A DNA stretch of 64,000 nucleotides from Carex sylvatica (taxonomy: Eukaryota; Streptophyta; Magnoliopsida; Poales; Cyperaceae), in assembly GCA_964058845.1 (NCBI GenBank), contig CAXKVR010000016.1, positions 124,001-188,000 on the forward strand, written 5' to 3'. Position numbers and translations under genes: made by a program. The notes beneath the pieces are model-generated. The model searched no databases. It had not been told where the DNA came from and saw only the letters and a program-made list of their open reading frames with translations. Positions 1-11,346 of the stretch are shown in pieces; within the stretch, counting starts at the first letter, position 1, and each line of letters begins with the position of its first letter.

Positions 1-90
1 TTCCACGGTTTGAGTATTTTTAAAATTCTGTTCAGACTGTGATTATTCTTAATAATTTATTTTTATTTTTGAATATTTTTAAAAATATCA
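1..90. repeat. Partial arm of a long foldback element, cut by the window edge
   Basis: These bases closely resemble the right terminal arm of the foldback element at 55900-57777 (compare 57680-57775): the same 'ccacRgtttgRgtattttt' block, then 'cttaataattt', then a terminal 'tatttttaaaaat'. The rest of this copy lies to the left of the window. Divergence is roughly 10-15% by eye. Confidence 0.6.
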
Positions 91-462
91 GACCGACACA
101 TCAGTCAACAGTCAATAGTCAACACCTGAAACCCCTCTTGTTTGTATAGAGAAAGAAAACAAGGGAATTACAGAGTACCGTACCTCTCTATCTCTTATCT
201 TTTATTTTACAACATTGTAACGGGTCATAAGATATGAATAATTGAATATTGGTGGTGGACCGTTACACAGACTTATGTACAACATCGATAACAGCATACA
301 TTGTTCCTCTCAGGTGGAAAGAACCATGGGCGTTGAAGCCGAGCAAGAATCAACTCGTCTTCTAACCTCAACCTTTCTACTATTAGTATTAGTTTTGCTT
401 CTTCGTTTCGATCTGAAAAATTATAGCGTAGCGGCCGTTTGGGAAGCCAACCCGATTGGACC
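91..462. promoter_or_regulatory. 5' flank and leader of the prolyl 4-hydroxylase gene
   Basis: This stretch has no supported coding exon. It contains ATGs at about 234 and 326 that are out of frame with the P4H start at 463, so they may be leader uORFs if transcription begins upstream of them. No convincing TATA box was assigned. Confidence 0.35.
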
Positions 463-3400
463 ATGCCTCCATCGAAATACATCCTCGCGCTTCTGACCTT
501 CATTACGATTGGCATGATCATAGGTATGTATAATCTTCGATTTCAAATGCTCCTAATTTACTCGGAAACTTAATAATAGACTGATCAGGCTTATATATTC
601 TTAAGATCAGTGTGGATATGGTTTTACAATACTTATGTTCATAGTTAACTCCAAAATCCTTGTATAGAATTAGTCACGTAATGCTCCGTTAGCCTAATTT
701 AGCTAATAATTATCTACATTAGGTAGGCGCACTTTTTTTTTGCATCAACTGTCATAAATCTTTAATTAGTTTCCAGAATAAAAATACTGGAAATAATCTT
801 GATTGAGTTTCATGTTTGAGATATTGAGTTCACTAACAAATTATGCTGTCTTAAAATTGCAAACAACTTCATACCTGCTTGTTGTACATTTTGGTTATAT
901 TCTATAAATCCCAAGAAGGGTATTGCAACACTTACAAGTTGAGTAACATGTCCTCTGATGTGAGAGGCCCTGGGTTTGAAACCGGATGGGGGAAATCCTT
1001 TGTTGTAATAACAAGGGTTTGAAAAGGGTGTTCGGTACCTTGACCCCCAACCCTATCATTCAAAAAAGAAATAGAGCGACATTTAGATTTTGGCCAGCTC
1101 AGTACTGGTATCTACTGTACCAATGTGGAGTAACTTAGCCACAATTGAGTCTTAATGAAAGCACATAACTGAGCAAAAATGAAGTCAAATCAGGCTTGCA
1201 TGAGTATTGAAAGCACATAACTGAGGATTACTTGCATAATTGATGGTCCTTGAGGGATGTTTAGTCATAAATTATGGGGAAGTAACACCTTGGCAACTCT
1301 AATTATAGCAATGCTTTACATGATCTGTTTTACAATAACTCTGTTTGTTACTTGTAGGATCTTTAGTCCAGCTAGCACTTATTCACCGATTGGAGGAGAC
1401 ATCTAGTATGTTGATTTCTGTATATTGCTACCACCATAATGTTTCTTTGCTGTAGTTGTTCTCATGTATAAAGCAACAAATGTAATGTTTACCTTTGTGA
1501 ATAAGAAATATTACTCACACCCTTAATATTAGGAGTGTATTGTAAAGCCTACAGTATTTGAATAATCCTTTGCACCCACCAGTTCCCCATGTTGCTACTG
1601 AAAATTCAGTGTCTATACATAACCAAGAAATAAAAGAGGTGTTTTTTTTTTCTCTCGAGCAAACAGCTTTTGTGAGACTCAACATGCTTTAGAGGCATGC
1701 GAGATGTTTTATATTTTCTGATATTGCAATGCTGTACATGATGTTTTGATGTTTTATATGAGCTGCACCAGAAATAATTTCATTTTTTAACTTTTATGTA
1801 TAGTTCATTTGACATATGATTATTTCTGATCTTTAGGTTTACCGCATTGGGAGAATGATAAAGATGCAATTGCACTTCGACTTGGATTTGTGCGTTTGTA
1901 TAATCTTTGGTTAAGTAATTAGTAATTTAAACCAACAGCTATCCCAAGATATTCTCATTTTGTGTTCTTATTTCAAGTTATCAAGGAACAAATTAATGAT
2001 GACATGTAAATAATGCTCAAGCCTTATTCTAGCTATATAGTGAGATCCTGTCCAAGAAATTATTTCAATTTTGATCAAATTTCTCAAGTGGTGCAATTCA
2101 TGGTGTATTCCCAACTAAAATTGGGAATGGTTGTGAATTTATGTCGGACTGAGAATTAGATTTAGAATCTTTTGAGTCTTGGTTACCTGAACGTATTACT
2201 CTTTTATAGGTCAAGCCAGAAGTACTTAGTTGGTCTCCACGAGTAATCCTTTTGCATAATTTCCTTAGCTTAGAGGTACTTTAATTTTATTCATCCAAAT
2301 TTTACTTCTTAGACTTGTAGTAACGAGATATTTTTTAAATTAAGTGCCCTTAAATAAGAGCGTTTAAACATCTAATTTTTCTTTTTGTTAGGAGTGTGAT
2401 TATCTAAGAGCAATAGCAAAACCCCGTCTCCAGATCTCCACTGTAGTAGACATCAAAACTGGAAAGGTTTAGTTTCTGTTTCTTTGCAAATCAGCCTCGA
2501 TATCTTACTATGATGCAGGAAACACACAAGTCTTTCTGTATGTAATTTATCAAACTCTCTCCTTCAGTATGAAGGTTAAAAGAAAAAAGTGACCAAATTG
2601 ACCCTGCTGTATATTTTAAATTAACTTATGAATCCACATGGCTTTATTGTATTTCAACTGTCTAGATTTGGAAAAAGAACCTGAATTAGGGAAAGTTGTC
2701 AATGTTTCGCTGAGTATACTTTTGGGCACGAAACTAACATTTGGTTATTCTTTGGTATAAAATATTGGGTTGTAGTGGCAAATAAAAGAGTGTTGTTATT
2801 TGCAAATACATCAAGCAGTTTTTGTTATTTGCAATAATGTTGTTTTAATTTATAACAAGTTTTGCGATGTCAGAAAACAATATCGTGGCATTGCGTTGCA
2901 AACCAGCTTGGAGTTCTCTAGCATTTGAAGCTATTTTTCTTCCTTTTTTTTTTCTAATTTCCTTTTGCTTTTGGGAAAGATACTGAATCAATAAGGTTCG
3001 GTACAGTTAATACGTCATACATTAATACTTGATTGTAGCAAGGCTCTAAGTATATTTTTGTTTAACTCTCTATCTCTCTCAGGGTATCAAGAGTGATGTG
3101 AGGACAAGCTCTGGTATGTTTCTTAGTTCAGACGAGAGAAAATTTCCAACAGTACAGGTAGTTGGTAGCTCCCTGTGAAATCTTATCTTATGCACCTCAG
3201 ATGTCAGTTGTACCCCTGAAATGAGAAAAATGATTGAAGCACTAAGTATTACCCATACAAAAAGGAACAATATAAATAGCAATGAGTGCTCCTTCCATCC
3301 AAATTTATGTGGGAGAAACTGTAAGGACGAAGGTTCTATTTTAGGAATTTTCATGTTTTCTAATGATGAACATAGTATCTCCAAATGGTCATTAGGTAGG

Positions 3401-5271
3401 GGTAATTGAAAGGTGCCTCATTTAAATTTAATATTTCCCCTTTTCTTGGTCATTATTTTGAACCGAACAATCTCACATTGCTTGACATCTTTTCTCTTTC
3501 CCTTTCCAGGCAATTGAAAAACGCATTGCAGTCTTTTCTCAAATACCGCCAGAAAATGGCGAGCTTATTCAAGTACTGAGGTAATACTCCTATTGCTTAT
3601 CACCATTTTTTCAAGTTATCTTAAAATTTGATCACTGAATTTCTATCTAATTCTTGAAAGGTTGCAGATATGAACCCGACCAATACTATAGGCCTCATCA
3701 TGATTACTTCTCAGATGAGGTAATTTCAATCATACTCTACAATAATAAGAATCATACATTTTGATATTCAGGCCCACCCCCAAATCTGCATTTGCTTTAC
3801 AGTTACTTTTAATGTGCATTTTCATTTTATAGATATGGGGATTTCGAGAGGTTTATGCTTGCATTGATTTCCTTTTTCTCTTTCACTTTTGGTTAACATG
3901 AAGTTCATGATGTTCTTTTGGGCCCATGGGAATTGGTCTATGCAAAGAAGTCCACTTTTATAAGTAATGTTTTTGCAGTTTAATTTGAAGAGAGGAGGAC
4001 AGCGTGTAGCAACAATGCTCATGTATTTAAGTGATGATGTTGAAGGGGGTGAAACTCACTTTCCTTTGGTAAATGCAAGTCTTTTTCTTTCAATTTTCCA
4101 TACCCATACCACCACTAATACTTTACCCGCCGAGAAACCCCGATATCTCATTCTTCTTTTCAATTTGAACTTTGTATGTTTTATTTTTGCTAAAGTGACC
4201 AAAAGTCATAATTTTAGTACTTGCTAGAAACCACAGTTTCAGAACCCCCAAATTGTAAACCTTGATAATGAGTAGGGTTTGAGTTGAAGCATTGTGGATC
4301 AGATCTCCTATAAATGACTTTAATAGTTCCTTGGTGAAGTCTGGCGATTAATTTTGTCTGAGGTTACGTGTCAAATTCTTCTGTTGCACACAATTTGATG
4401 ATTTATGCATAGGTTGACTTTGTTGGAATTTGGCTAGTGCCTATACCAGAATGTTTGATTGAAGTTGAATTCATGTGAAAAATCTTACTCAAGTTGTCTG
4501 TTGACAAAGGACATTTGTCCCCATCCAGTGAACTGTTATGCTAAAAGTTTCAGCTTACATAGTTTGTTTTACTTGTGGTAGGCTGGAGAAGCTGAATGTA
4601 GCTGTGGAGGAAAGATGGTGAAAGGTTTGTGTGTTAAGCCAAACAAAGGTGATGCGGTGCTTTTTTGGAGCATGGTACAGGGAATTTCATCTTTGTCTGT
4701 GATATTCCAATAATACAGTAGAAATTCATTGGAGAAACAATATGACTTTTCTTCCCTATCATAAGAAAAATTTAGGGCGCACACATGATGAAATCTCAAA
4801 AGTGTTAGGCACAACCCTCAGAAAATCTCATTGTCGTGTGCCCCTACCCAATCACTTCCCAGTTTCTCCAGGCAAAAGAATAAAGAGAAGGAAAAAGTAC
4901 CAAGCATCTGTCAAGATTAAAAAAAAAAAAAAAAAATAGAAGAAGAAGAAAATACCAGGACTATGTTCTTGGTATAACTTGTATACAGGAAAGATAAGAA
5001 CTAGTTGACATATTTGAAGAAATTGTGGATGAAAGGTTGTGACTGAATATGGTGCTTATTTTCTTCTTCACGGCACATGTTAACTTTTAAATTATTCCAC
5101 ATTTTGCTACCGGATTATGATATTTGAGATCAACTGATGCATTATTTTACCCTGTATTTCTAGGATTTAAATGGTGAATCAGATATAAAAAGTGTTCATG
5201 GAGGATGCCCAGTTTTGACAGGAGAAAAGTGGTCAGCGACAAAATGGATGAGGCAAAAGACTGCCCTTTGA
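463..5271 (+). CDS. P4H1: Prolyl 4-hydroxylase, P4H1 type
   Basis: The product is a 2-oxoglutarate/Fe(II) dioxygenase that hydroxylates peptidyl proline, for example in cell-wall hydroxyproline-rich proteins, in the ER/Golgi. Eleven exons join in frame: 463-523, 1358-1405, 1837-1889, 2210-2275, 2392-2466, 3083-3157, 3510-3580, 3668-3719, 3979-4068, 4582-4674 and 5164-5271. All introns are GT..AG, and the protein is 263 aa. Residues about 6-30 form one hydrophobic signal anchor (type II membrane topology). The double-stranded beta-helix carries the iron ligands H160 and D162 (in PHHDYF) and H240 (in SVHGGC), with K250 in GEKWSATKW as the 2-oxoglutarate ligand. The length is slightly below the Arabidopsis P4H1 protein (about 283 aa), mostly because the N-terminal stem is shorter. 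The start at 463 directly precedes the anchor. A SINE-like unit lies in intron 1. The reading frame is intact. Confidence 0.93.
935..1070 (+). mobile_element. Possible tRNA-derived SINE remnant in P4H intron 1
   Basis: A B-box-like block 'gggtttgaaaccgg' near 971-985 follows a weak A-box-like stretch near 940-965. The style matches plant Au-like SINEs ('gaggccctgggttt...'). The tail and target duplication are not clear, so this is a weak call. Confidence 0.3.
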
Positions 5272-6225
5272 TTTCAAATTGGTGTTCTGCCCGTATAAAG
5301 TATAAAAAAAAAGAAATTCTTAAATTTTCATAGTTTTGAACATTATAGACTGGAGGTATTGCCATGACCCAAAGTAGCACATCACATAGGTATGTACATA
5401 GACCTCACTGATACTTCTATTTGACGAAACAATTTTAAGCGGCCACTGAAAAGAGAGATAATAAACAATAATGAGCAAGTTAATTTTTGTTTTTGTTTTT
5501 GTTTTTGGCAAATAGCCCTTAGGCATTCATTAACCACGTCAGTACACATTACATATATTCAGATTGAAAATAACATGTGCCGGAATGATTCAATACTCCC
5601 CACTAGAGACTAAACAACTGATAACAAAATATACATTTAGCCAAAAACTTGCAACTGAGAACACTTGAAAGTTAAAACCATCAAAAGGTCACCAGTAGGC
5701 ATTTGAAGCCCTCACCCTGCACCATATTTTTTTGGCACTTTTACCCCTAAATATCAAATATGATTCATGAGAGGATAAGTGTAACCTGAGTAAACAAAGA
5801 GGTGTCTTGCCAAATTTGCCAAATGTGGCAGAGATTTAGATCACACTGATTGGGATATTGACTTCACACGCCAGGAATTCAGATCCTCCCCGGTACTGTA
5901 ATAGGGAATCTTTTACAATTACTGGATCTGGACCGTTCTTTTTAACTTGACACAAATCTCAAAGCCCAATAATACTGCCCACCTGCTAAGTTTATTTGTT
6001 TTTGTTTTTTTTATAGAGAGAGAGAGTTACAACCAAATTAATTACAGAGAAATAGATGGATGTAATGTACATAATATTAAGTAATATAGAGTGAACCGGT
6101 GCTTACAGAAAAAGAAAATGAACACATGCCTCAAAACCAAATTAAGCAAATATTACATTATTAATTAATTGGTGCATTGCAAAGGTGAAAATTTATGCAT
6201 GCATGTGTTGTTAGAAATCAAATAA
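5272..6225. other. 3' flank of P4H; no gene seen
   Basis: The stretch is AT-rich, with a short GTTTTT-type simple repeat near 5487-5512 and a GA run near 6017-6026. No exon or RNA gene was recognised. Confidence 0.6.
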
Positions 6226-6390
6226 TCAACATTGCTTGCTGCACACACGACGACGTAAAATACCAGTGCACCTGCCGCTTTCGTAGCCTTGGTTGACGCA
6301 AATGGTGGCGCATGCAGTTCGATGACGTGCATATATAAGTAACCTTGAACGACACCGGGTTCCAGGTTTCGCATGTTTTTGCCTCCACCC
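6226..6390 (-). pseudogene. Broken plant defensin-like exon
   Basis: On the minus strand an acceptor (gcag, ending at 6391) opens an exon that reads VEAKTCE, then continues to ICTSSNC, which is the first half of a cysteine-rich defensin. The second half (ATICVNQGYESGRC, then RRRVCSKQC) is in another frame. The two halves abut where TGCATGC replaces the expected TGC, which looks like a 4-bp insertion. One of the eight conserved cysteines (the first C of the CxC in the gamma-core region) is read as Arg (CGT). No signal-peptide exon was found upstream. Both the frameshift and the lost cysteine argue for a non-functional copy. Family identity is from cysteine spacing (C..C..NC..xIC..GxC..C..C) and is moderately secure. 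Confidence 0.55.
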
Positions 6391-6539
6391 CTGCATGCCG
6401 GCCACGGCTCCATTTATATATATCTCTCTCCTTTTTATTTTATCAAGGAGCTTAATATCTAGATTAAACAAGTCAGCTGTTGAATTTTTAGATCGCACAT
6501 AAATGAATTTTTTAAATTATGCACTTCAACACTTAAGCA

Positions 6540-6725
6540 TGCACTGGTCGCGTCACATATGATCTCAGCGCCCGTAGACTGCGCGCTGCACCCGTGGACT
6601 GCGCCTCTGAACCACGCACGGTGCCTGTGCACCGTGCACCATTTTTTTTCTACTGAAGGCGGGATTCGAACTCAGTCGGATTCTGTTGGTGCCGAAATTC
6701 TTACCACTACACTAGAGTTCACATG
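6540..6725 (-). mobile_element. tRNA-derived SINE-like element
   Basis: On the minus strand the unit begins with an A-box-like 'tagtgtagtggtaaga' and, about 40 bases on, has a good B box 'gagttcgaatcccgcc'. A GC-rich non-tRNA body with short inverted repeats (ggtgcacggtgcac) follows. The spacing matches an RNA polymerase III internal promoter. No acceptor stem pairs, so this is not a tRNA gene. Confidence 0.55.
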
Positions 6726-6734
6726 TGTTATCTT

Positions 6735-6897
6735 GTAGATAAATATAATATTTAACTATTTTTCTCTACAAATTTGATTTAAATTATAATTATATAAATA
6801 TCATATATAAAATAATAAATATATATATATATTAATAGCCGTATCGTATCCTTCATTTTTAAAAATTGCCATATCGTCGTATCCGTATCGTATCAGT
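6735..6897 (-). mobile_element. Fragment of the TE family found at 30951-31542
   Basis: Repeated 'cgtatccgtatcgtatc' and the neighbouring 'aatagccgtatcgtatc' are the reverse complement of the left part of the element at 30951-31542. Only one end is present. Confidence 0.5.
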
Positions 6898-7057
6898 ATT
6901 ATTATTGCTTTGAGATTTGTACAGCACGTATTTGAACGGTTGATTTTCAAAAAGGTCACGCAAATAATGAAATAATGAAACGCTTGATCTTCTTCATTTT
7001 ATAATATTTTATAATAAAATAATCTGTTTCCGTTGCAACGCACGGGTACGATGCTAG
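6898..7057 (+). mobile_element. Helitron-like 3' terminus (candidate)
   Basis: The stretch ends with a short hairpin-forming block 'ccgttgcaacgcacggg' followed within 11 bases by CTAG and a T-rich flank. This is the terminal style of many plant Helitrons (hairpin plus CTRR, inserted next to T). The 5' end is not defined. Confidence 0.35.
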
Positions 7058-9389
7058 TATATATTTATAGAGTAAGGCTACTGTACTTTGCAAAGCAAAC
7101 AGCCCTTTGTGCTTTGCATTTTCATCCATTAGATTGCCTTTCAGATTCGTACAAATCCATCTGATCAGATCTTAGAATTATCACTGAAAAATGAAATTGA
7201 GGGTCCAGTTAAAATTTGAACCCTTCATTTTCTTCCTCCCGATTCCCGACTCCTCCCTCTCAGGGCGACTTCACACCCTAAAAAATTGTGACTTCACAGA
7301 TTAGCTGCGAAACCCTCCCAGCGGTGAACACCTTGAGGTCCTAGTGGCGACCACCTGGACTTATGATTAAAAGTGTACTATGTATACCAAATCTCATGAA
7401 TTAGTCACGACAATTGAAAAGATTTGGTACACATAGTATGCTTTCAATTATAATTAACAGGAGGTAATACATCCAAAAATATGAGACTATATAATATAGT
7501 AATTCATATCTTGCTGTTCAGGTGCTGTTCTTTTCTTTCTACAACACTTTTTTTTTTACCCCTTGACTCATTTTACCAATGACCTTTGTTTTTTATTTTT
7601 ATTTTGAAAGGGTGTAACTGCCACTGCATACTCGGCTAATGGTTCCTTTATATGCACTGCTGGTGCTGATGGCCTGGTTTGCAAGATTAAGGCCCCTGCT
7701 GAGATGATTTTAGGGACATTTAGCGTCTCCTCCAAAGCAATCTCATCTCTCTGCCTCTTTTGGTACTATTACACAGAAAACGAATAACAAGTAGTGTTAT
7801 ATATTTTTTACTCAAAAACTCTCAATTTTATTTTTATTTTTTTTTAGATGGGAAGATGTTGGCAACCACTGGACAGGTGAGAACTTTTAGTTGTTATAAC
7901 TACAAGAGGATACAAAAAATTTCTGGGCATCCTGTAAGTTTTAATTTTACTGTTAAAATCACATAGTTCTCGTATAAAATCTTGATTTCTTAATTCAGTC
8001 TTTTGCAGAATGATATATATTCCTGATCTGGGATTGGAGATTATGGATGTGTAGTTCACTCCCCCTAGTTCTTTTAGAATATATAACCCTGCTTTTAGCT
8101 CTTACATAAAGAGATACAGTAGGAACTGAATACTTGTAAGATAAAGTGTACTTTTTCAAAGAATTGTGAAACAAAGGGTATAGAAGTTATTTTATCTCTC
8201 TAATTCTCTAAATTATGTTTAGATGGATGTTAGGTGTATGGCTTCCATTAAAGATGAGTCCTACATCCTCACATCAGGTGTAGGAGAGAGACATAGCCAT
8301 TTAGAAAACCCACCCCGCTTGTAAAATTCAGGGTGCTAATTTCATCCTCTCAATGGAACAACCCGCCTTTTTTTAGACTCCAAAACTGAGACTGCTACGG
8401 GTCGTGACGAAATGAGATTCTACATTCTTGCTGTTTCTGAACCTGGCATCTGAACCTGGCATCTGCTACTTTTGGTACTGTATGATTAAGAGACAAGAAG
8501 CTCACAAAATTTCAGTTGAGAGGGTTAGCAAGGGTGATTTGAGGATCTTTGGGGAGATGATTCAAGGATTAATGAATGAGCATGTGGACAGGTGGTGGCA
8601 GCTTATGGGTCGGTAGTTAAGCCGTACCTTGAGAGAGTTTCTGCATGTTATGTTGTTGATGTGAGATTAGATCCGGCTTGAGTGGGGATCCTCTTACCCA
8701 TACGGAGTCATGTGGTTTTCCAAAAGAATCAAGATGTCAAAACTCAAGGTATAATGAATATTTAATTATTACCATCTTTCTTTTTGTATAATGAAAATTG
8801 CAATATTACCATCTTTCTTTTTGTATATATTTGTTTGTTTTTTTATTGTGATTTTTGGTTGGAATAGGGTTTCATGATTTTTATTGTGTTGTAGGGTTTC
8901 ATAATGTTTTGTTGTACTTTGTGCCTGTACTCGTGCTACCTTTTAACACACAACTTGGTGACAATAAATATAAAGTATTGTAGTTTTTAATTGCCCTCAA
9001 ATTTTGAAATATGCATGCGGAGAGCTTGCATTATCTTCTATAATTTTATAATGTTTAATAAGAAAAATCTACATTGGTTAAAATTTATTTCTATGTTTTC
9101 AAATTAAACAGTTACGGCATTAGATGAAAGGTTCAGTAGATAATCTGAAATTCAAATTATCCCTTTTCATCCTGACCATAGTACTATACACCAACACTTT
9201 GTTTTCTCTTGTGCTATATTTTCTAAACTAAAAAAAATGCTTGTACGCCTCAATGGTTTTAGGTACTAAATAATTTATTTTGCGGTAAATGTTGCTCTAA
9301 ATTTGAATGTGCTTGGAGACCATATTTTGTAAAATATGTTTTTCCTCTTATAATATGTTTTCTGTTGCAATGTACAGACACAATACTAG
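7058..9389 (+). mobile_element. Candidate Helitron-like segment carrying a captured gene fragment
   Basis: A second terminus 'tgttgcaatgtacagaca..ctag|t' at about 9363-9389 resembles the one ending at 7057. The interval between them holds the WDR43-like gene fragment at 7611-8750, as expected for Helitron gene capture. I see no clear TC 5' end, so the unit boundary is inferred. Confidence 0.3.
7611..8750 (+). pseudogene. Fragment of a WDR43/Utp5-like WD-repeat gene
   Basis: Several pieces resemble consecutive exons of the nucleolar U3 snoRNP WD40 protein WDR43/Utp5. 7611-7761 encodes VTATAYSANGSFICTAGADG and a following WD unit. 7848-7933 encodes DGKMLATTGQVRTFSC..SGHP, with a good acceptor and donor. 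8223-about 8315 encodes MDVRCMA..SYILTSGVGERH. 8330-8750 encodes pieces such as YILAVSEPG, ICYFWY and YGSVVKP. Introns are retained, so it is a genomic copy rather than a retrocopy. It lacks both ends and has in-frame stops, frameshifts and a 16-bp tandem duplication near 8440-8472. Naming rests on remembered family features and is moderately certain. Confidence 0.55.
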
Positions 9390-9755
9390 TATATATATAT
9401 ATATTTATTAATTACATACAACAATTAATGTCGACAACTTAATTATATAAGAAAAAAGAAGGCAAATGAATGAATTAAAAATTAAAAATCGCTGATTTAA
9501 CGGTGGTTTATAATTTTATTATTTTGTTAAGTCAGTGATTTTCAAAGTGACTTAATAAATAGTAAAAAAAATTAGAAAAATGTAAAATTTGGTCTCCAAG
9601 CACATTTCAATTTAGAGATCACATCTAACGGTTCAGATTGATCTTTTGAATGTTAAAAATAAAAAAATGACTTCTAAGTATATATTATCATATGTTTATG
9701 TAAGTAGAGTAGTCAATTTATATATATATAGAGAGAGAGAGATAGGCTAATATAC
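8751..9755. other. AT-rich repeat remnants, no gene
   Basis: No coding signal was seen. About 9280-9330 and 9480-9680 hold diverged pieces of the palindromic MITE family at 9756-10146 (shared 'aaatttggtctccaagcac', 'catctaacggttcagat'). Confidence 0.5.
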
Positions 9756-10146
9756 AATCGATTGTTCCTAGTCTTCCGTGCAACCAAGTCGTTTTTCGAT
9801 TTTTAAAGTCCAAATGATCGATCCAAACCGTTAGATGTCATCTCCATATTAAAATGTGCTAGGAGACCAAATTTTATATTTTTTGAAATTTTTTTACTAT
9901 TTATTAAGCTACTTTGAAAATTGCTGATCCAACGGTGACTTACCAAACAGTAAAAACCAGAAGCTACTGTTGGATCAGCAATTTTCAAAGTGGCTTAATA
10001 AATAGTAAACAAATTCCAAAAAATGTAAAATTTGGTCTCCTAGTACATTTTAATATGGAGATGACATCTAACGGTTTGGATCGATCATTTGGACTTTAAA
10101 AATCGGAAAACGACTTGGTTGCACGGGAGGCTATGAACAATCGATT
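9756..10146. mobile_element. Almost perfect palindromic (foldback) MITE
   Basis: The left arm (about 9756-9945) and right arm (about 9965-10146) are near-exact reverse complements. Both start AATCGATTGTTC, and the spacer is only about 20 bases. The symmetry is strong enough that both strands encode nearly the same 61-residue open frame; neither is a gene. Relatives occur at 9480-9680 and inside 55900-57777. The flanks are AT dinucleotide runs, so the target duplication cannot be read. Confidence 0.85.
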
Positions 10147-10342
10147 ATATATATATTTACATGTAGATGCTGACCTGGCACTGTACCTGAATAATGCCTT
10201 TTTGGTTGTAAATTAATCAATTTTGAACTAATCTTCTATCAATAGCTAATTGTCATCGATGAGCTGGACAAGTCTCTCATTCGGTCATTCCTCTTTCTCT
10301 CTCCTTCTTTTTCTCTAGGCCTATACATCTCGTCAGGTCTCC

Positions 10343-10480
10343 CGACTTCTCCGATCCGCCACTAATCAATTCAACTCCTCCTCCTGACTTCTCCGATCCG
10401 CCACCAATCAACTCATCGTCTCCTCCCGACTTCTCCGATCCGCCGCCAGTCGACTCATCACCTCCGTCGGGCAACCTCAG
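10343..10480. repeat. Short minisatellite, about 42-45 bp, three copies
   Basis: The block 'gacttctccgatccgcc' recurs at about 10343, 10386 and 10428. On the plus strand it reads PDFSDPP three times in one frame, which could be a leftover of a proline-rich coding exon. No start, splice sites or homologue were recognised. Confidence 0.6.
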
Positions 10481-11346
10481 ACTTCAAAAATATTAGCGAT
10501 ATGGTTGTTTGTACATAAGATGAATTATTACTTCCTTTCTTTGATAAAAGTAATTTTAAATTTCTTTTTAGTAATGTTCTTAGAAAACTGCTAATAGTCT
10601 CCGAAAATCAATATCCGGATTATTTTCGAATTCACAAGATTGTAAATTTCATTACTCAATCTTATAAACCAATGCAACGAATTATGCAAACATAACATTT
10701 TGTGTGGTTCCCAACAACCTCCACTTTAGCTTTCACTTTTAACTCTCACTTTAACAACTTTAACTACTTTGATCGAGACCATTTTTAGATCTTTGACCGG
10801 AACCACTCAAACCACATCTAGAAAGATTTCCAAAAATTTGGTGCTTATGCTAGGGAAATTTAAAAACAGGTGTTCTTCCCGCTGCAACAATGGATTCAAG
10901 ACATACAACCATACAAGAGTTCCTCAATGGCTAAATGCCACTGCCTTAGCTTGGAATTATAAAAATACACCAAGCTAAATGAAAATACCCTTCCGTCAGT
11001 GAATCCAAACACGACACTGCGCCCTTTATAAATTTATTCAAATTGTGTATATCCTAAAGTACTGTAATAAATTACTTGACTAAAAAAAATTCACATTAGT
11101 TTTACAGATTTTATGGAAATGAAAGCTCATGTGGCCTCAATGGTGCTATGATCTCACCCAGTTCCCGTTGAATACACCAAACGGGCCATACCAAAGCAAA
11201 AGTTGGGAAATGCCATTCCCATGATGGGGATGTTGAAGTTGAATATTCTGCTGAGAATCCATGGCTTCAACTGATCCAAACTACAACTCTCTAAGTAATC
11301 CAACATCATAAATATATCATCTTTATTGGCATCCATCTACAGTCAA
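10481..11346. other. Intergenic DNA and 3' flank of the 11347-13043 gene
   Basis: No gene seen. The right part probably holds the 3' UTR of the minus-strand gene that stops at 11347. Confidence 0.5.

Noticed and set aside
6540..6725. tRNA gene suggested by A and B box motifs
   Set aside because: No acceptor, D or anticodon stems pair properly, and the body continues as a SINE.
7611..8750. Functional WD-repeat gene
   Set aside because: Both ends are missing, and there are stops, frameshifts and a 16-bp duplication.
9803..10099. Two 61-residue open frames on opposite strands with almost the same protein
   Set aside because: They are mirror images caused by the palindromic MITE, not genes.
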